DNA of 7,792 nt from an uncultured Eubacteriales bacterium (GTDB lineage Bacteria > Bacillota > Clostridia > Oscillospirales > RGIG7773): assembly GCA_934541205.1 (NCBI GenBank), contig CAKTDK010000079.1:1-7792 (forward strand), read 5' to 3'. A program made the translations under genes and the position numbers. How positions within the stretch are numbered: position 1 is the stretch's first letter; each line of letters begins with the position of its first letter. Below the pieces are notes generated by a model. That model worked only from the letters and a program-made list of their open reading frames with translations. It was not told the DNA's origin and made no database searches. Positions 1-6,810 of the stretch are shown here, one piece after another.

Positions 1-1
1 C

Positions 2-589
2 AGCTATATAATTTTTAAAGGAAAATGCAGAGGCTGTAAAGAAAAAATAGATCATCTGTTTTTTATTCAAGAGATTTTAAATACATTATTATACGGTCTT
101 ATAGCGTATAAATTCGGTATTACTCCTAAATCTGTTATTTATTGCCTTATGATTTCATGTCTTTTGGTGTATTGTTATATAGATATCAGAAAAAATGAAA
201 ATTCAAAAACTATGATTACAATACTTTTTATTTTGGGTATTATTTCTATGTTTTCTTCAAAATATCCTTTTTATGAGCATCTTATAGGCTTTGCGGCAGG
301 TTTTTTAATATTACTTGCTTTATCTGTTTTTTCCAAAGGCTCCTTTAAAGGAAGCAGATATATAGGAGCATTTTCCGCTTGCGGGCTTATTATGGGTTAT
401 AAAAGTATATTGATTATGATTGTCTTCTGCTTTATTTTTCTTTTAATATGGATATTTATTATTGCAATTTTAAAAAGAAAAGAAAATTTTATAAAAATTA
501 ATTTTTCTCCTTTTTTGTTTGCGGGAACGGTTTTTTCGGTTCTTGCTTCTGAAACAATTATTTCATCAATTATGAAATTTATTGCTTAA
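2..589 (+). CDS. Prepilin peptidase-like (A24 family) membrane protein, 5' partial, probably degenerate active site
   Basis: The frame is open from base 2 to a TAA at 587-589, so the N-terminus lies outside the window. The visible start reads GKCRGCKEKI, followed by an acidic/aliphatic stretch (QEILNTLLYG). This matches the second CxxC half and following helix of the N-terminal domain of type IV prepilin leader peptidases. Several hydrophobic helices follow. YIDIR (Asp codon 182-184) sits where the family has its first catalytic Asp. The second catalytic motif, GxGDxKL, should precede the 'GLIMG' segment (383-397), but the sequence there (344-370) is FKGSRYIGA, with no Asp. The usual function is cleaving prepilin or pseudopilin leaders at the inner face of the membrane. 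With the second Asp missing, activity is doubtful, and this may be a diverged or non-catalytic homologue. An ATG at 149 exists but would remove the Cys motif, so it is not the start. No pilus genes are visible nearby. Confidence 0.7.
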   Translation, partial: SYIIFKGKCRGCKEKIDHLFFIQEILNTLLYGLIAYKFGITPKSVIYCLMISCLLVYCYIDIRKNENSKTMITILFILGIISMFSSKYPFYEHLIGFAAGFLILLALSVFSKGSFKGSRYIGAFSACGLIMGYKSILIMIVFCFIFLLIWIFIIAILKRKENFIKINFSPFLFAGTVFSVLASETIISSIMKFIA

Positions 590-1266
590 ACCGTAAGATT
601 ATAGCATTGGAGTTGATTTTCATTCATAATATAAGCCTCCATAAATATATTTTTGTCATTTAAATTATCGTTATAGAAAAAAATACATTCATTTGTTTCA
701 AACCTGTTTTTTCTGAGATTAGTTATAAAATCAGTAAATTCATATTTTGCAAGGCTTAAATTTTCTAAAGTGTGTTTATAATCTCCGGCTGAAAAAGGCA
801 AATCAGCTTTTTTCCATGGAGATTTTTTATCTTTTATATCTTCAGCTCCGATGCATCTGTATTTTCCGAGATTTTTACCCATTATTTCAACAAAAACATT
901 GTTGTCTGAAGGAAGAACTGACAATAATCTCATCTCTATTTTTGATCTTTCAGATTTTAAAATATTAAAAAGCTGATCCACATAGCCTTCGCCTTTTTCT
1001 TCATATCTGTTTATATTTCCTATACCCGTGAGTTTAAAATTTATACGGAAGCTTTCATAATTTATGGCGTCTATAATGCTTTCCAAATCAATATATTTTA
1101 CGCTGTCGCAGTATAAAGTTATATCCCCGTCGTTTTCAACCGTTATTTCATAGGATAGACTTTCAAGTATTTCGTTGAATAATACTTTTGCAATTGAAAC
1201 AATTTTTTTTGAGGAAAGAGGTTTTTTTACCTCTAAACTTAATGTTCTTTTGATTTCAAATGTCAT
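586..1266 (-). CDS. Uncharacterised 226-residue soluble protein
   Basis: I do not recognise this protein. It starts at ATG (complement of 1264-1266) with a strong GGAGGT Shine-Dalgarno (complement of 1274-1279) seven bases upstream, so it is very likely a real gene. It has no signal peptide, no long hydrophobic segment and no obvious catalytic motif. It is rich in Lys, Asn, Glu and Ile. The N-terminal ~90 residues look like alternating beta strands and helices (for example a YEITVENDGDITLYCD stretch). The middle and C-terminal parts carry aromatic and polar stretches (SPWKKADLPFSAGDYK). The four Cys residues are scattered and do not form a metal-binding pattern. It is monocistronic within the window, convergent with the A24 gene (shared TTAA stop overlap) and divergent from apbE. 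Coding on this strand is preferred over the + strand frame at 747-968, because only the minus frame is long and has a proper ribosome binding site. Confidence 0.75.
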   Translation of the reverse strand: MTFEIKRTLSLEVKKPLSSKKIVSIAKVLFNEILESLSYEITVENDGDITLYCDSVKYIDLESIIDAINYESFRINFKLTGIGNINRYEEKGEGYVDQLFNILKSERSKIEMRLLSVLPSDNNVFVEIMGKNLGKYRCIGAEDIKDKKSPWKKADLPFSAGDYKHTLENLSLAKYEFTDFITNLRKNRFETNECIFFYNDNLNDKNIFMEAYIMNENQLQCYNLTV

Positions 1267-1320
1267 AATAATTACCTCCGTCGTTTTAAAAAATTAACGA
1301 TTGTTTTCTTTTATGACTTT

Positions 1321-1349
1321 ATTATAGCAAATTTACTATCCTATTATAA
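1321..1349 (-). promoter_or_regulatory. Probable promoter of the minus-strand hypothetical gene (extended -10)
   Basis: Read on the minus strand, the sequence TGCTATAAT carries a perfect TATAAT -10 (complement of 1321-1326) preceded by an extended -10 TG (complement of 1328-1329). The -35 region 17 bases upstream is poor (TTATAA, complement of 1344-1349), which is common for extended -10 promoters. The predicted leader to the ATG at 1266 is about 45-50 nt. Confidence 0.5.
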
Positions 1350-1388
1350 GGACAATAAAATCTTTTAAACAAACAAATTTTCGAAAAG

Positions 1389-1417
1389 TTGAATATAAGT
1401 CTTTTTTATGATAATAT
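1389..1417 (+). promoter_or_regulatory. Probable promoter of the apbE operon
   Basis: TTGAAT (1389-1394) is followed 17 bases later by TAATAT (1412-1417). An overlapping GATAAT at 1410-1415 is an alternative -10 with a shorter spacer. It lies about 35 bases upstream of the ApbE ATG and is the only plausible promoter pair found ahead of the four-gene operon. It is divergent from the promoter of the hypothetical gene, so the two starts lie about 100 bases apart. No FMN riboswitch or other leader structure fits in the remaining space. Confidence 0.45.
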
Positions 1418-1450
1418 TTTACGGTAAAAGTCAGAAAGGAAAATATTCGT

Positions 1451-2467
1451 ATGAATAAAAACAAAGGAATTTTATTATTTGTATTGACAATAGTTTTGTT
1501 TATAACTTCCTGCAGATATAATCAAGAATATACCGATACTTTTTTTACAATGGATACTCCTATGACTGTTACTGCTTACGGCAGAAATTCAAAAGAAGCG
1601 GTAATTAAGTCCGTATCATATATAAACAAGCTTGACGGCTTGTTTTCTAAAACGTTAAATCAAAGTGAAATAAGTATGGCAAATAACAGAAAAGGTTCGG
1701 CATATACATTTTCTTCAACTGTTTTTACTCTTATAGAAAAGTCTATTGAATATTCTGAAAATACGGACGGGGCTTTTGACATAACCCTTGGAAGGCTTGT
1801 GGACTTATGGGATGTTAAAGCGAAAAATCCTGAGATTCCCGATAAAAGTGATATAGAAGAAGCTCTTAAAAATACCGGATATAAAAATATTATTGCCAAT
1901 CAAAATTTTGTAGTATTTAAAAATTTCTGTACTTTGGATATGGGTGGAATTGTAAAAGGCTATGCCGCCGACGGTGTAAGTAAGATATTGGATGATTACG
2001 GCATTAAAAGCGGCATAATAAATTTAGGCGGAAACGTATATGCAAAAGGGAAAAAAAGCGACGGCACATTTTGGAAAATAGGAATCAGAGATCCCAGAAG
2101 CGATAATGAAAATGATATAATAGGGTATATTGAAGCAAAGGATACTGCGGTAGTAACTTCAGGAGATTATCAAAGATATTTTGAAAAAGATAATATTCGT
2201 TATCATCATATTATAGACCCAAAAACAGGATATCCCGTTCAAAGCGATCTTATGAGCGCAACTATAATATGTTCTTCATCAACTATGGCTGACGCTTATT
2301 CTACTGCCGTATTTGTTATGGGCAGGGAAAAAGGAACGGATTTTTGTAAAAAGCAGGGCATAGATTATATTTTAATTACAAAAGAAAAAGAAATTTTAGT
2401 CTCTGATAATATAAAAAAATCCTTTACTTTTGAAGGAAAAGAAAAGGGATATATTTATGAAAATTAA
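1451..2467 (+). CDS. apbE: FAD:protein FMN transferase, ApbE family lipoprotein
   Basis: ApbE enzymes use FAD to attach FMN covalently to a Thr/Ser of extracytoplasmic redox proteins. The 338-residue length is typical. Residues 1-20 form a lipoprotein signal peptide ending in a lipobox (ITSC, Cys21), so the enzyme is predicted to be anchored on the outer face of the membrane. Family signatures seen are TMDTPMTVTAYG near the N-terminus, FDITLGRLVDLW, DMGGIVKGYAADG (Asp163 onward), INLGGNVYAKG, HHIIDPKTGYPV (His252-Val262) and TMADAYSTAVFVMG (from Thr278). Asp281 and Thr285 are the expected metal ligands by analogy with characterised ApbE/Ftp proteins. The start is set by AGAAAGGA about ten bases upstream and by the signal peptide. 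It is first in an operon with the NusG_II and Gx transporter genes, and its stop overlaps the next start by 11 bases. No recognisable FMN-binding-domain substrate lies in the window, so its target is elsewhere. Confidence 0.95.
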   Translation: MNKNKGILLFVLTIVLFITSCRYNQEYTDTFFTMDTPMTVTAYGRNSKEAVIKSVSYINKLDGLFSKTLNQSEISMANNRKGSAYTFSSTVFTLIEKSIEYSENTDGAFDITLGRLVDLWDVKAKNPEIPDKSDIEEALKNTGYKNIIANQNFVVFKNFCTLDMGGIVKGYAADGVSKILDDYGIKSGIINLGGNVYAKGKKSDGTFWKIGIRDPRSDNENDIIGYIEAKDTAVVTSGDYQRYFEKDNIRYHHIIDPKTGYPVQSDLMSATIICSSSTMADAYSTAVFVMGREKGTDFCKKQGIDYILITKEKEILVSDNIKKSFTFEGKEKGYIYEN

Positions 2468-2816
2468 ATTTAAAAAAGGAGATATAATCGTTTTTGCTGT
2501 TGTTGTTTTATTTATAGCTGTAATTTGTATAGTAACGTTTCCCAAAAACGGCGGAAATACGGTTGAGATATCTGTAGACGGAAATACTTTGACTTTTCCT
2601 TTGGATAAAGATACTACCTTTGAAACTTCGGGAGCTTTTAAAAATATAATCACAGTAAAAGATAAATCCGTTTGGGTTTCTTATGCGGGATGTCCCGATA
2701 AGGTATGTAAAAATACGGGGAAAATTTCTAAAAAGGGGCAGTCTATAATTTGCGTTCCCGAAAAAATGGTTGTTAAAATTACGGGAGGCGGTGAGATTGA
2801 TGCAGTTGCAAATTAA
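2457..2816 (+). CDS. NusG domain II family membrane-anchored protein
   Basis: A 119-residue protein with one N-terminal transmembrane segment (about residues 9-27, IIVFAVVVLFIAVICIVTF) and an extracytoplasmic beta-rich domain. The Cys pattern CPDKVC (Cys79, Cys84) followed by TGKISKKGQSIICVPEK (Cys99) is the hallmark of the NusG_II family (Pfam PF07009), which despite its name is not a transcription factor. Its function is not firmly known; the family is recurrently encoded beside ApbE and Gx-transporter proteins, and EetA of the Listeria extracellular electron transfer locus is, to my recollection, a member. The start at 2457 is chosen over an upstream in-frame ATG at 2430 because AAAAGGG lies eight bases before it and the 2430 start would overlap apbE further. 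The 5' end overlaps apbE and the 3' end overlaps the next gene, indicating translational coupling. The conserved Cys residues could bind a cofactor or form a disulphide; this is inference. Confidence 0.85.
   Translation: MKIKFKKGDIIVFAVVVLFIAVICIVTFPKNGGNTVEISVDGNTLTFPLDKDTTFETSGAFKNIITVKDKSVWVSYAGCPDKVCKNTGKISKKGQSIICVPEKMVVKITGGGEIDAVAN
2783..2788 (+). promoter_or_regulatory. Ribosome binding site that sets the Gx transporter start
   Basis: GGGAGG lies inside the end of the NusG_II gene, 11 bases before the ATG at 2800. It supports 2800 (or TTG at 2797) as the start rather than the upstream TTG at 2770. Confidence 0.6.
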
Positions 2817-3339
2817 AAGAACTAAAAAAGTTGCTTTGTGCGCTGTCCTTACTGCAATGGCATTTGCTCTTTCTTTTTTGGAAAGCTTTATTCCAGTTTC
2901 GGCTTTTATTCCCATTCCGGGAATAAAATTAGGGTTATCAAATATTGTAATTATGTTTTCTCTTTGTTATCTTGATACAAAAAGTTCTGTTTTGATATTG
3001 TTATTAAAAAATGTTCTTGTATCATTTTTGTTTTCAAATCCTATATCATTTATATTTTCAATGTGCGGCGGACTTTTATCTCTTTTTGTGATGAAAATAA
3101 TGTTTTTAAAATATAATGTTTATTTTTCTCTTTTTGGAATAAGCATTTGCGGCGCTGTATTTCACAATATAGGGCAGCTTGCCGCGGCAAGTGTTGTTAT
3201 GAAAACTTCAGCAGTTTTCAGCTACAGCGGTATTTTGCTTGTTTCAGCTGTTTTTATGGGATTTTTTACCGCGTTTTTAAGCAGTATGCTGTTTCCTTTA
3301 ACAGAAAAAATAAAATTAATTGAGGTATTGAAGATATGA
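2800..3339 (+). CDS. Gx transporter family integral membrane protein (Hpre_diP_synt_I fold)
   Basis: A 179-residue, highly hydrophobic protein with about five to six predicted membrane helices. The N-terminus (RTKKVALCAVLTAMAFALSF), the loop PIPGIKLGLSNIVIMFSLCYL and the segment NPISFIFSMCGGLLSLFVM match the family annotated as Gx transporter or 'heptaprenyl diphosphate synthase component I' (PF07456). Family members resemble the substrate-binding S components of ECF transporters; the prenyl-synthase name is historical. EetB of the Listeria electron transfer locus belongs, to my recollection, to this family. It follows the NusG_II gene with a 17-base overlap, which is the usual pairing for the family. 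Its substrate is unknown, and no ECF energising subunits (EcfA or EcfT) are visible. The ATG at 2800 is chosen because the extra residues from a TTG at 2770 are charged, not family-like, and badly placed relative to GGGAGG. Confidence 0.85.
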   Translation: MQLQIKRTKKVALCAVLTAMAFALSFLESFIPVSAFIPIPGIKLGLSNIVIMFSLCYLDTKSSVLILLLKNVLVSFLFSNPISFIFSMCGGLLSLFVMKIMFLKYNVYFSLFGISICGAVFHNIGQLAAASVVMKTSAVFSYSGILLVSAVFMGFFTAFLSSMLFPLTEKIKLIEVLKI

Positions 3340-3821
3340 ATAGTTTTAAAATTGAACAGGCGGACGGAAAGCTTATTGAAAAGCTTGCAAAAGAAATTTG
3401 GACCGAGCATTATATTTCTATACTTTCAAAAGAACAGATAGATTATATGCTTGAAAAATATCAGTCCAAAAAAGCGGTTGAGGAGCAGATTAAAAACGGA
3501 TACAGTTATTTTATAATGTATTTAGACGACGTTATAAGCGGATATACGGGAATTGTATTTGAAAAGGATAAAATGTTTTTAAGCAAGCTGTATGTAAAAA
3601 AGCAGGCGAGGAAAAAACATATTGCCAAAAATACATTGGATTATTTAAAAAAGTTATGCATAGAAAAAGGATATAATAAAATTTATTTGACTGTAAATAA
3701 AAATAATTCAGCTTCTGTAAACGCATATAAAAATATGGGTTTTTATGAGATTGACAGTACGGTTACTGATATAGGAAACGGATTTGTTATGGATGATTAC
3801 ATAATGGAGCTTTGTTTTTAG
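3336..3821 (+). CDS. GNAT family N-acetyltransferase
   Basis: A 161-residue protein of typical GNAT length. The central part (about residues 75-140) has the fold signature: a beta strand (MFLSKLYV), the pyrophosphate-binding segment KKQARKKHIAKNTLDYL, a strand (KIYLTVNKNN) and SASVNAYKNMGFYEID, the classic C-terminal motif. In the acetyl-CoA loop (RxxGxG/A) the first Gly is replaced by His (RKKHIA), a modest deviation that may weaken but need not abolish binding. The family transfers acetyl groups to small-molecule amines or protein N-termini; the substrate cannot be inferred. The start codon overlaps the preceding stop as ATGA (3336-3339), with GAGGT nine bases upstream, so it is translationally coupled to the Gx transporter gene and is the last gene of the apbE operon. 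No terminator hairpin is seen after the stop. Confidence 0.88.
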   Translation: MNSFKIEQADGKLIEKLAKEIWTEHYISILSKEQIDYMLEKYQSKKAVEEQIKNGYSYFIMYLDDVISGYTGIVFEKDKMFLSKLYVKKQARKKHIAKNTLDYLKKLCIEKGYNKIYLTVNKNNSASVNAYKNMGFYEIDSTVTDIGNGFVMDDYIMELCF

Positions 3822-4109
3822 ATGGTTTACTGAATATTGGTTTTTTGAAGTTAGTATTTTTTGGGAAAATAAAAATTTTAATAATGAATACAGTAAAAGA
3901 AATTTCTTATTTCCAAACAGTTTTATTATTATTTGAATCTCTATAACAAGAAAACTACGGTTTTATAATGCTTTTTATCATAAAAGAAAAAAATAGCTGA
4001 ATTAAATATATATTTTGATGATTATTTATAAAAATATTCTATTGAAATGTTTTAATTATAAATATATAATATTCATATTAAGTATAAAAACAGAAGGGAA
4101 GTGTAAGAT
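3822..4109. other. AT-rich intergenic spacer before metG
   Basis: This 288-base gap holds no reading frame of note. There is no T-box (the conserved AGGGTGG-type antiterminator element is absent), no S-box pattern and no GC-rich terminator hairpin. A 12-base palindrome AAGAAATTTCTT is present at 3897-3908, and a weak AT stem (CTTTT/AAAAG) surrounds about 3970-3985. The only convincing element is the metG promoter at the right end. Confidence 0.6.
4042..4070 (+). promoter_or_regulatory. Probable sigma-A promoter of the metG operon
   Basis: TTGAAA (4042-4047), a 17-base spacer and a perfect TATAAT (4065-4070) give a near-consensus vegetative promoter. The start of transcription would lie near 4077, leaving a leader of about 33 nt that is too short for a T-box. 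The AT tracts upstream could act as an UP element. Confidence 0.7.
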
Positions 4110-6026
4110 ATGGAAAAGTTCTATATTACAACTGCGATTGCTTATGCATCAAGAAAACCTCACATCGGCAACGACTATGAAATAATTTTTACAGACGCTG
4201 TCTCAAGATTTCAAAGAAAAATGGGTAAGGATGTTTTCATGCTTACCGGAACTGACGAGCATGGTCAGAAAATAGAGGAAATCGCAAAAGAACAAGGCAT
4301 TTCCCCGAAAGAATATGTTGATAAAATTTCTTCGGAAATTAAAGAAAATTATAAAAATTTAAATATTTCAAACGATGGTTTTATCAGGACAACTGATGAA
4401 AAACATGAAAAAGTACTTAAAAAAATATTCAATAAACTTTATGAACAGGGCGATATATATAAAAGCGAATATGAGGGGTTATACTGCGTTCCATGCGAAT
4501 CATTTTTTACGGAAACTCAAGCTGTTGACGGATGCTGCCCCGACTGCGGAAGAAAACTTGAAAAAACAAAGGAAGAATCTTATTTCTTTAAAATGAGCAA
4601 GTATGCTCCCGCGCTTATTAAACATATTGAAGAAAATCCGGATTTCATTCAGCCTGTTTCGAGGAAAAATGAAATGCTGAATAATTTTCTTCTTCCGGGT
4701 CTTTCTGATTTGTGCGTATCGCGTACCTCTTTTAAATGGGGAGTTCCTGTAGACTTTGATTCTAAACATGTTATATATGTATGGCTTGACGCATTGACAA
4801 ATTATATTACCGCTATAGGGTACGATCCGGACGGAAGTTCTGATACGTTTAAAAAATACTGGCCCTGCGATGTTCACGTTATCGGAAAGGATATTTTAAG
4901 ATTTCATACTATCTATTGGCCTATTATGCTTATGGCGCTTGGACTTCCTCTGCCTAAAAAAGTATTCGGCCATCCTTGGCTTTTGTTTGGTGAGGATAAA
5001 ATGAGCAAATCTAAGGGTAATGTTATTTATTCTTCGGATATGATAAAGAAAATCGGCGTTGACGCCGTAAGATATTATCAGCTTTCAGAAATGCCTTATG
5101 CGCAGGACGGAAGCATTACTTATGATACGGTTATCGAAAGATATAATTCCGATCTTGCAAATACTATAGGCAATCTTGTTAACAGAACCGTAACTATGGT
5201 TAATAAGTATTTTGACGGCCAGCTGAAGGGACGCAATGCTGAAAATACTCAGCTTGATAAAGAGCTTATTTCTTTTGTTTTGGATAAGGGTGAAAAATAC
5301 AGGATTTCTATGGAAAATCTTCATATGGCTGACGCATGCGGTTTTCTTCTTGATATTGCGAGAAGAAGCAATAAATATATAGACGAAACAATGCCTTGGG
5401 CTCTTGCAAAGGATGAAAACAGTAAAGACAGACTTTCCAAGGTTTTATACAATCTTATAGAATGTATAAGAATTCTTGCGGTATATCTTGAGCCTATTAT
5501 TCCCGATACTTCAAAAGAGATATTAAGTCAGATAAATGTTTCGGAAAACAGTTTTGAAAGTGCTTTGAAATTTGGTTTTATAGAAGACGGAAGTCATGTG
5601 GGAAAAGCTAAGGTTATTTTTGAAAGAATAGACAAAGAAAAAATGCTTGAAGAGATTTCAAAGGAAAATGAGGAAAAACAAAAATCTTCTTCGGAAGAAA
5701 GAAATATTATTTCAATAGAAGATTTCGGGAAAGTTGAACTTCGCGCTGCCAAAGTAATTGAGTGTGAAAAAGTTGAAAAGAGCAAAAAGCTTTTAAAATT
5801 GCAGCTTTCCTTGGGATATGAAAAAAGACAGGTAGTTTCGGGAATTGCCGATTTTTATAAACCTGAGGATTTAATAGGTCATACAGTTCTTATGGTGTCA
5901 AACTTAAAACCTGCAGTTCTCTGCAAAATTGAAAGTCAGGGAATGATTTTGGCGGCTGACCAAAAAGACGGCGGAGTAAAAGTTATTTTTGCCGACGGTG
6001 TTGACGAGGGAGCAAAGATAAGATAA
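4110..6026 (+). CDS. metG: Methionine--tRNA ligase with C-terminal tRNA-binding domain
   Basis: A class I aminoacyl-tRNA synthetase that charges tRNA-Met in the cytoplasm. It is 638 residues, the usual size for the bacterial form carrying a C-terminal Trbp111/EMAPII-like domain. The HIGH-type signature is PHIGN (His18-Asn21). A zinc knuckle is formed by CVPC (Cys126, Cys129) and CCPDC (Cys143, Cys146 the likely ligands). KMSKS is intact at Lys297-Ser301 in the context GEDKMSKSKGN. The anticodon-binding helical domain follows (about 350-500), then a charged, Glu/Lys-rich linker (about 505-530), then the tRNA-binding domain (about 534-638) with the family segments KVELRAAKVIE, KLLKLQLSLG, RQVVSGIA and SQGMILAA. 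The start is set by AGAAGGGAAGTG upstream of the ATG. Its stop is shared with the tatD start (TAATG). Regulation appears to be a simple promoter without a leader riboswitch. Confidence 0.98.
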   Translation: MEKFYITTAIAYASRKPHIGNDYEIIFTDAVSRFQRKMGKDVFMLTGTDEHGQKIEEIAKEQGISPKEYVDKISSEIKENYKNLNISNDGFIRTTDEKHEKVLKKIFNKLYEQGDIYKSEYEGLYCVPCESFFTETQAVDGCCPDCGRKLEKTKEESYFFKMSKYAPALIKHIEENPDFIQPVSRKNEMLNNFLLPGLSDLCVSRTSFKWGVPVDFDSKHVIYVWLDALTNYITAIGYDPDGSSDTFKKYWPCDVHVIGKDILRFHTIYWPIMLMALGLPLPKKVFGHPWLLFGEDKMSKSKGNVIYSSDMIKKIGVDAVRYYQLSEMPYAQDGSITYDTVIERYNSDLANTIGNLVNRTVTMVNKYFDGQLKGRNAENTQLDKELISFVLDKGEKYRISMENLHMADACGFLLDIARRSNKYIDETMPWALAKDENSKDRLSKVLYNLIECIRILAVYLEPIIPDTSKEILSQINVSENSFESALKFGFIEDGSHVGKAKVIFERIDKEKMLEEISKENEEKQKSSSEERNIISIEDFGKVELRAAKVIECEKVEKSKKLLKLQLSLGYEKRQVVSGIADFYKPEDLIGHTVLMVSNLKPAVLCKIESQGMILAADQKDGGVKVIFADGVDEGAKIR

Positions 6027-6784
6027 TGTTATTTGATACTCATGCGCATTATGACGATAAAAGATTTGAAGGTGAAGCTATAGAAATTATAGCTTCACTT
6101 CCGTCGAAAGGCGTTGGAAACGTCCTTTTACCGGGATGTGATGTAAAAACTTCAAAAAAATGCATAGAGCTTTGTGAAAAGTTTGATTATGCTTATGCTG
6201 CGGTAGGATTTCAGCCGGGTGAAATAGATGAAAAAACCGATATAAAAGACTTGGAAATTATTGAAGAGCTTGCAAAAAATAAAAAAGTGAAAGCAATCGG
6301 TGAAATAGGCCTTGAATATTATTATGGAAAACAACATGCAGAAAAACAAAAAAAGTTTTTAAAGGAACAGCTTTTAATGGCGCAAAGGCTTGACCTTCCT
6401 GTAATAATACATGACAGGGAAGCTCATGAAGATACTTTGCAGCTTTTATCAAATTATAAAGGTATCGGGGTAATACATTGTTTCAGCGGAAGCGCTCAGC
6501 TTGCAAAAAGGTTTTTAAAGCTTGGGTTTTATATTTCGTTTACGGGAGTTCTGACCTTTAATAATGCAAGAAAAGCAGTGGAGGCGGCAAAAGAAATTCC
6601 TATTGAAAGAATAATGATTGAAACTGATTCGCCTTATATGGCTCCTGTTCCGTATCGTGGACAAAGATGCGATTCGACAATGGTAATAGAAGTTGCAAAA
6701 AAATTGGCTGAGATAAAAAATATGACTTTTGAGAAAGTTGCAAGAATTACAACTGAAAACGGAAAAAAATTATTTAGAATTTGA
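6026..6784 (+). CDS. tatD: TatD family metal-dependent hydrolase (probable deoxyribonuclease)
   Basis: A 252-residue TIM-barrel amidohydrolase-like enzyme; family members are metal-dependent DNases/exonucleases, and TatD is not part of protein translocation. Expected metal ligands are all present: HAH (His6, His8), Glu93 in GEIGLEYYY, His129 in IIHDREAH, His151 in IHCFSG and Asp201 in ETDSPY. The PVPYRGQRCDS segment after the Asp is typical. The ATG overlaps the metG stop as TAATG, so it is translationally coupled; GAGGGAG lies rather far upstream (about 13 bases). The metG-tatD order is conserved in Firmicutes (metS-yabD in Bacillus subtilis). It is followed by its characteristic Clostridial partner, a TatD-linked radical SAM gene. 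Confidence 0.95.
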   Translation: MLFDTHAHYDDKRFEGEAIEIIASLPSKGVGNVLLPGCDVKTSKKCIELCEKFDYAYAAVGFQPGEIDEKTDIKDLEIIEELAKNKKVKAIGEIGLEYYYGKQHAEKQKKFLKEQLLMAQRLDLPVIIHDREAHEDTLQLLSNYKGIGVIHCFSGSAQLAKRFLKLGFYISFTGVLTFNNARKAVEAAKEIPIERIMIETDSPYMAPVPYRGQRCDSTMVIEVAKKLAEIKNMTFEKVARITTENGKKLFRI

Positions 6785-6794
6785 CTATGATAAC

Positions 6795-6802
6795 AAAGAG
6801 GA
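6795..6802 (+). promoter_or_regulatory. Ribosome binding site that sets the radical SAM start
   Basis: AAAGAGGA lies eight bases before the ATG at 6811. It excludes the longer frame beginning at TTG 6781, which has no site in position and overlaps the tatD stop. Confidence 0.7.
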
Positions 6803-6810
6803 ATGACTTT

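Noticed and set aside
747..968. Small + strand frame inside the hypothetical gene
   Set aside because: It has no ribosome binding site and no recognisable product, and it lies opposite a longer frame that has a clear start; it is a shadow.
2623..2640. A possible flavinylation-like motif (ETSGAF) in the NusG_II protein
   Set aside because: The FMN attachment motif needs D-x-x-[ST]-G-A-[TS]. Here the acceptor Thr/Ser is Phe and the Asp is missing, so it cannot be the ApbE target.
2770..2799. Longer Gx transporter frame starting at TTG 2770
   Set aside because: The GGGAGG site lies inside this extension and serves the ATG at 2800; the extra residues are charged and unlike the family N-terminus.
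3897..3908. Palindrome AAGAAATTTCTT after the GNAT gene as a terminator or operator
   Set aside because: It is all but one pair A-T in its core, has no loop or T-run, and is expected by chance in such AT-rich sequence.
6781..6810. Longer radical SAM frame starting at TTG 6781
   Set aside because: AAAGAGGA is spaced correctly for the ATG at 6811, and family members begin close to the ITYELGDSLYIN segment.
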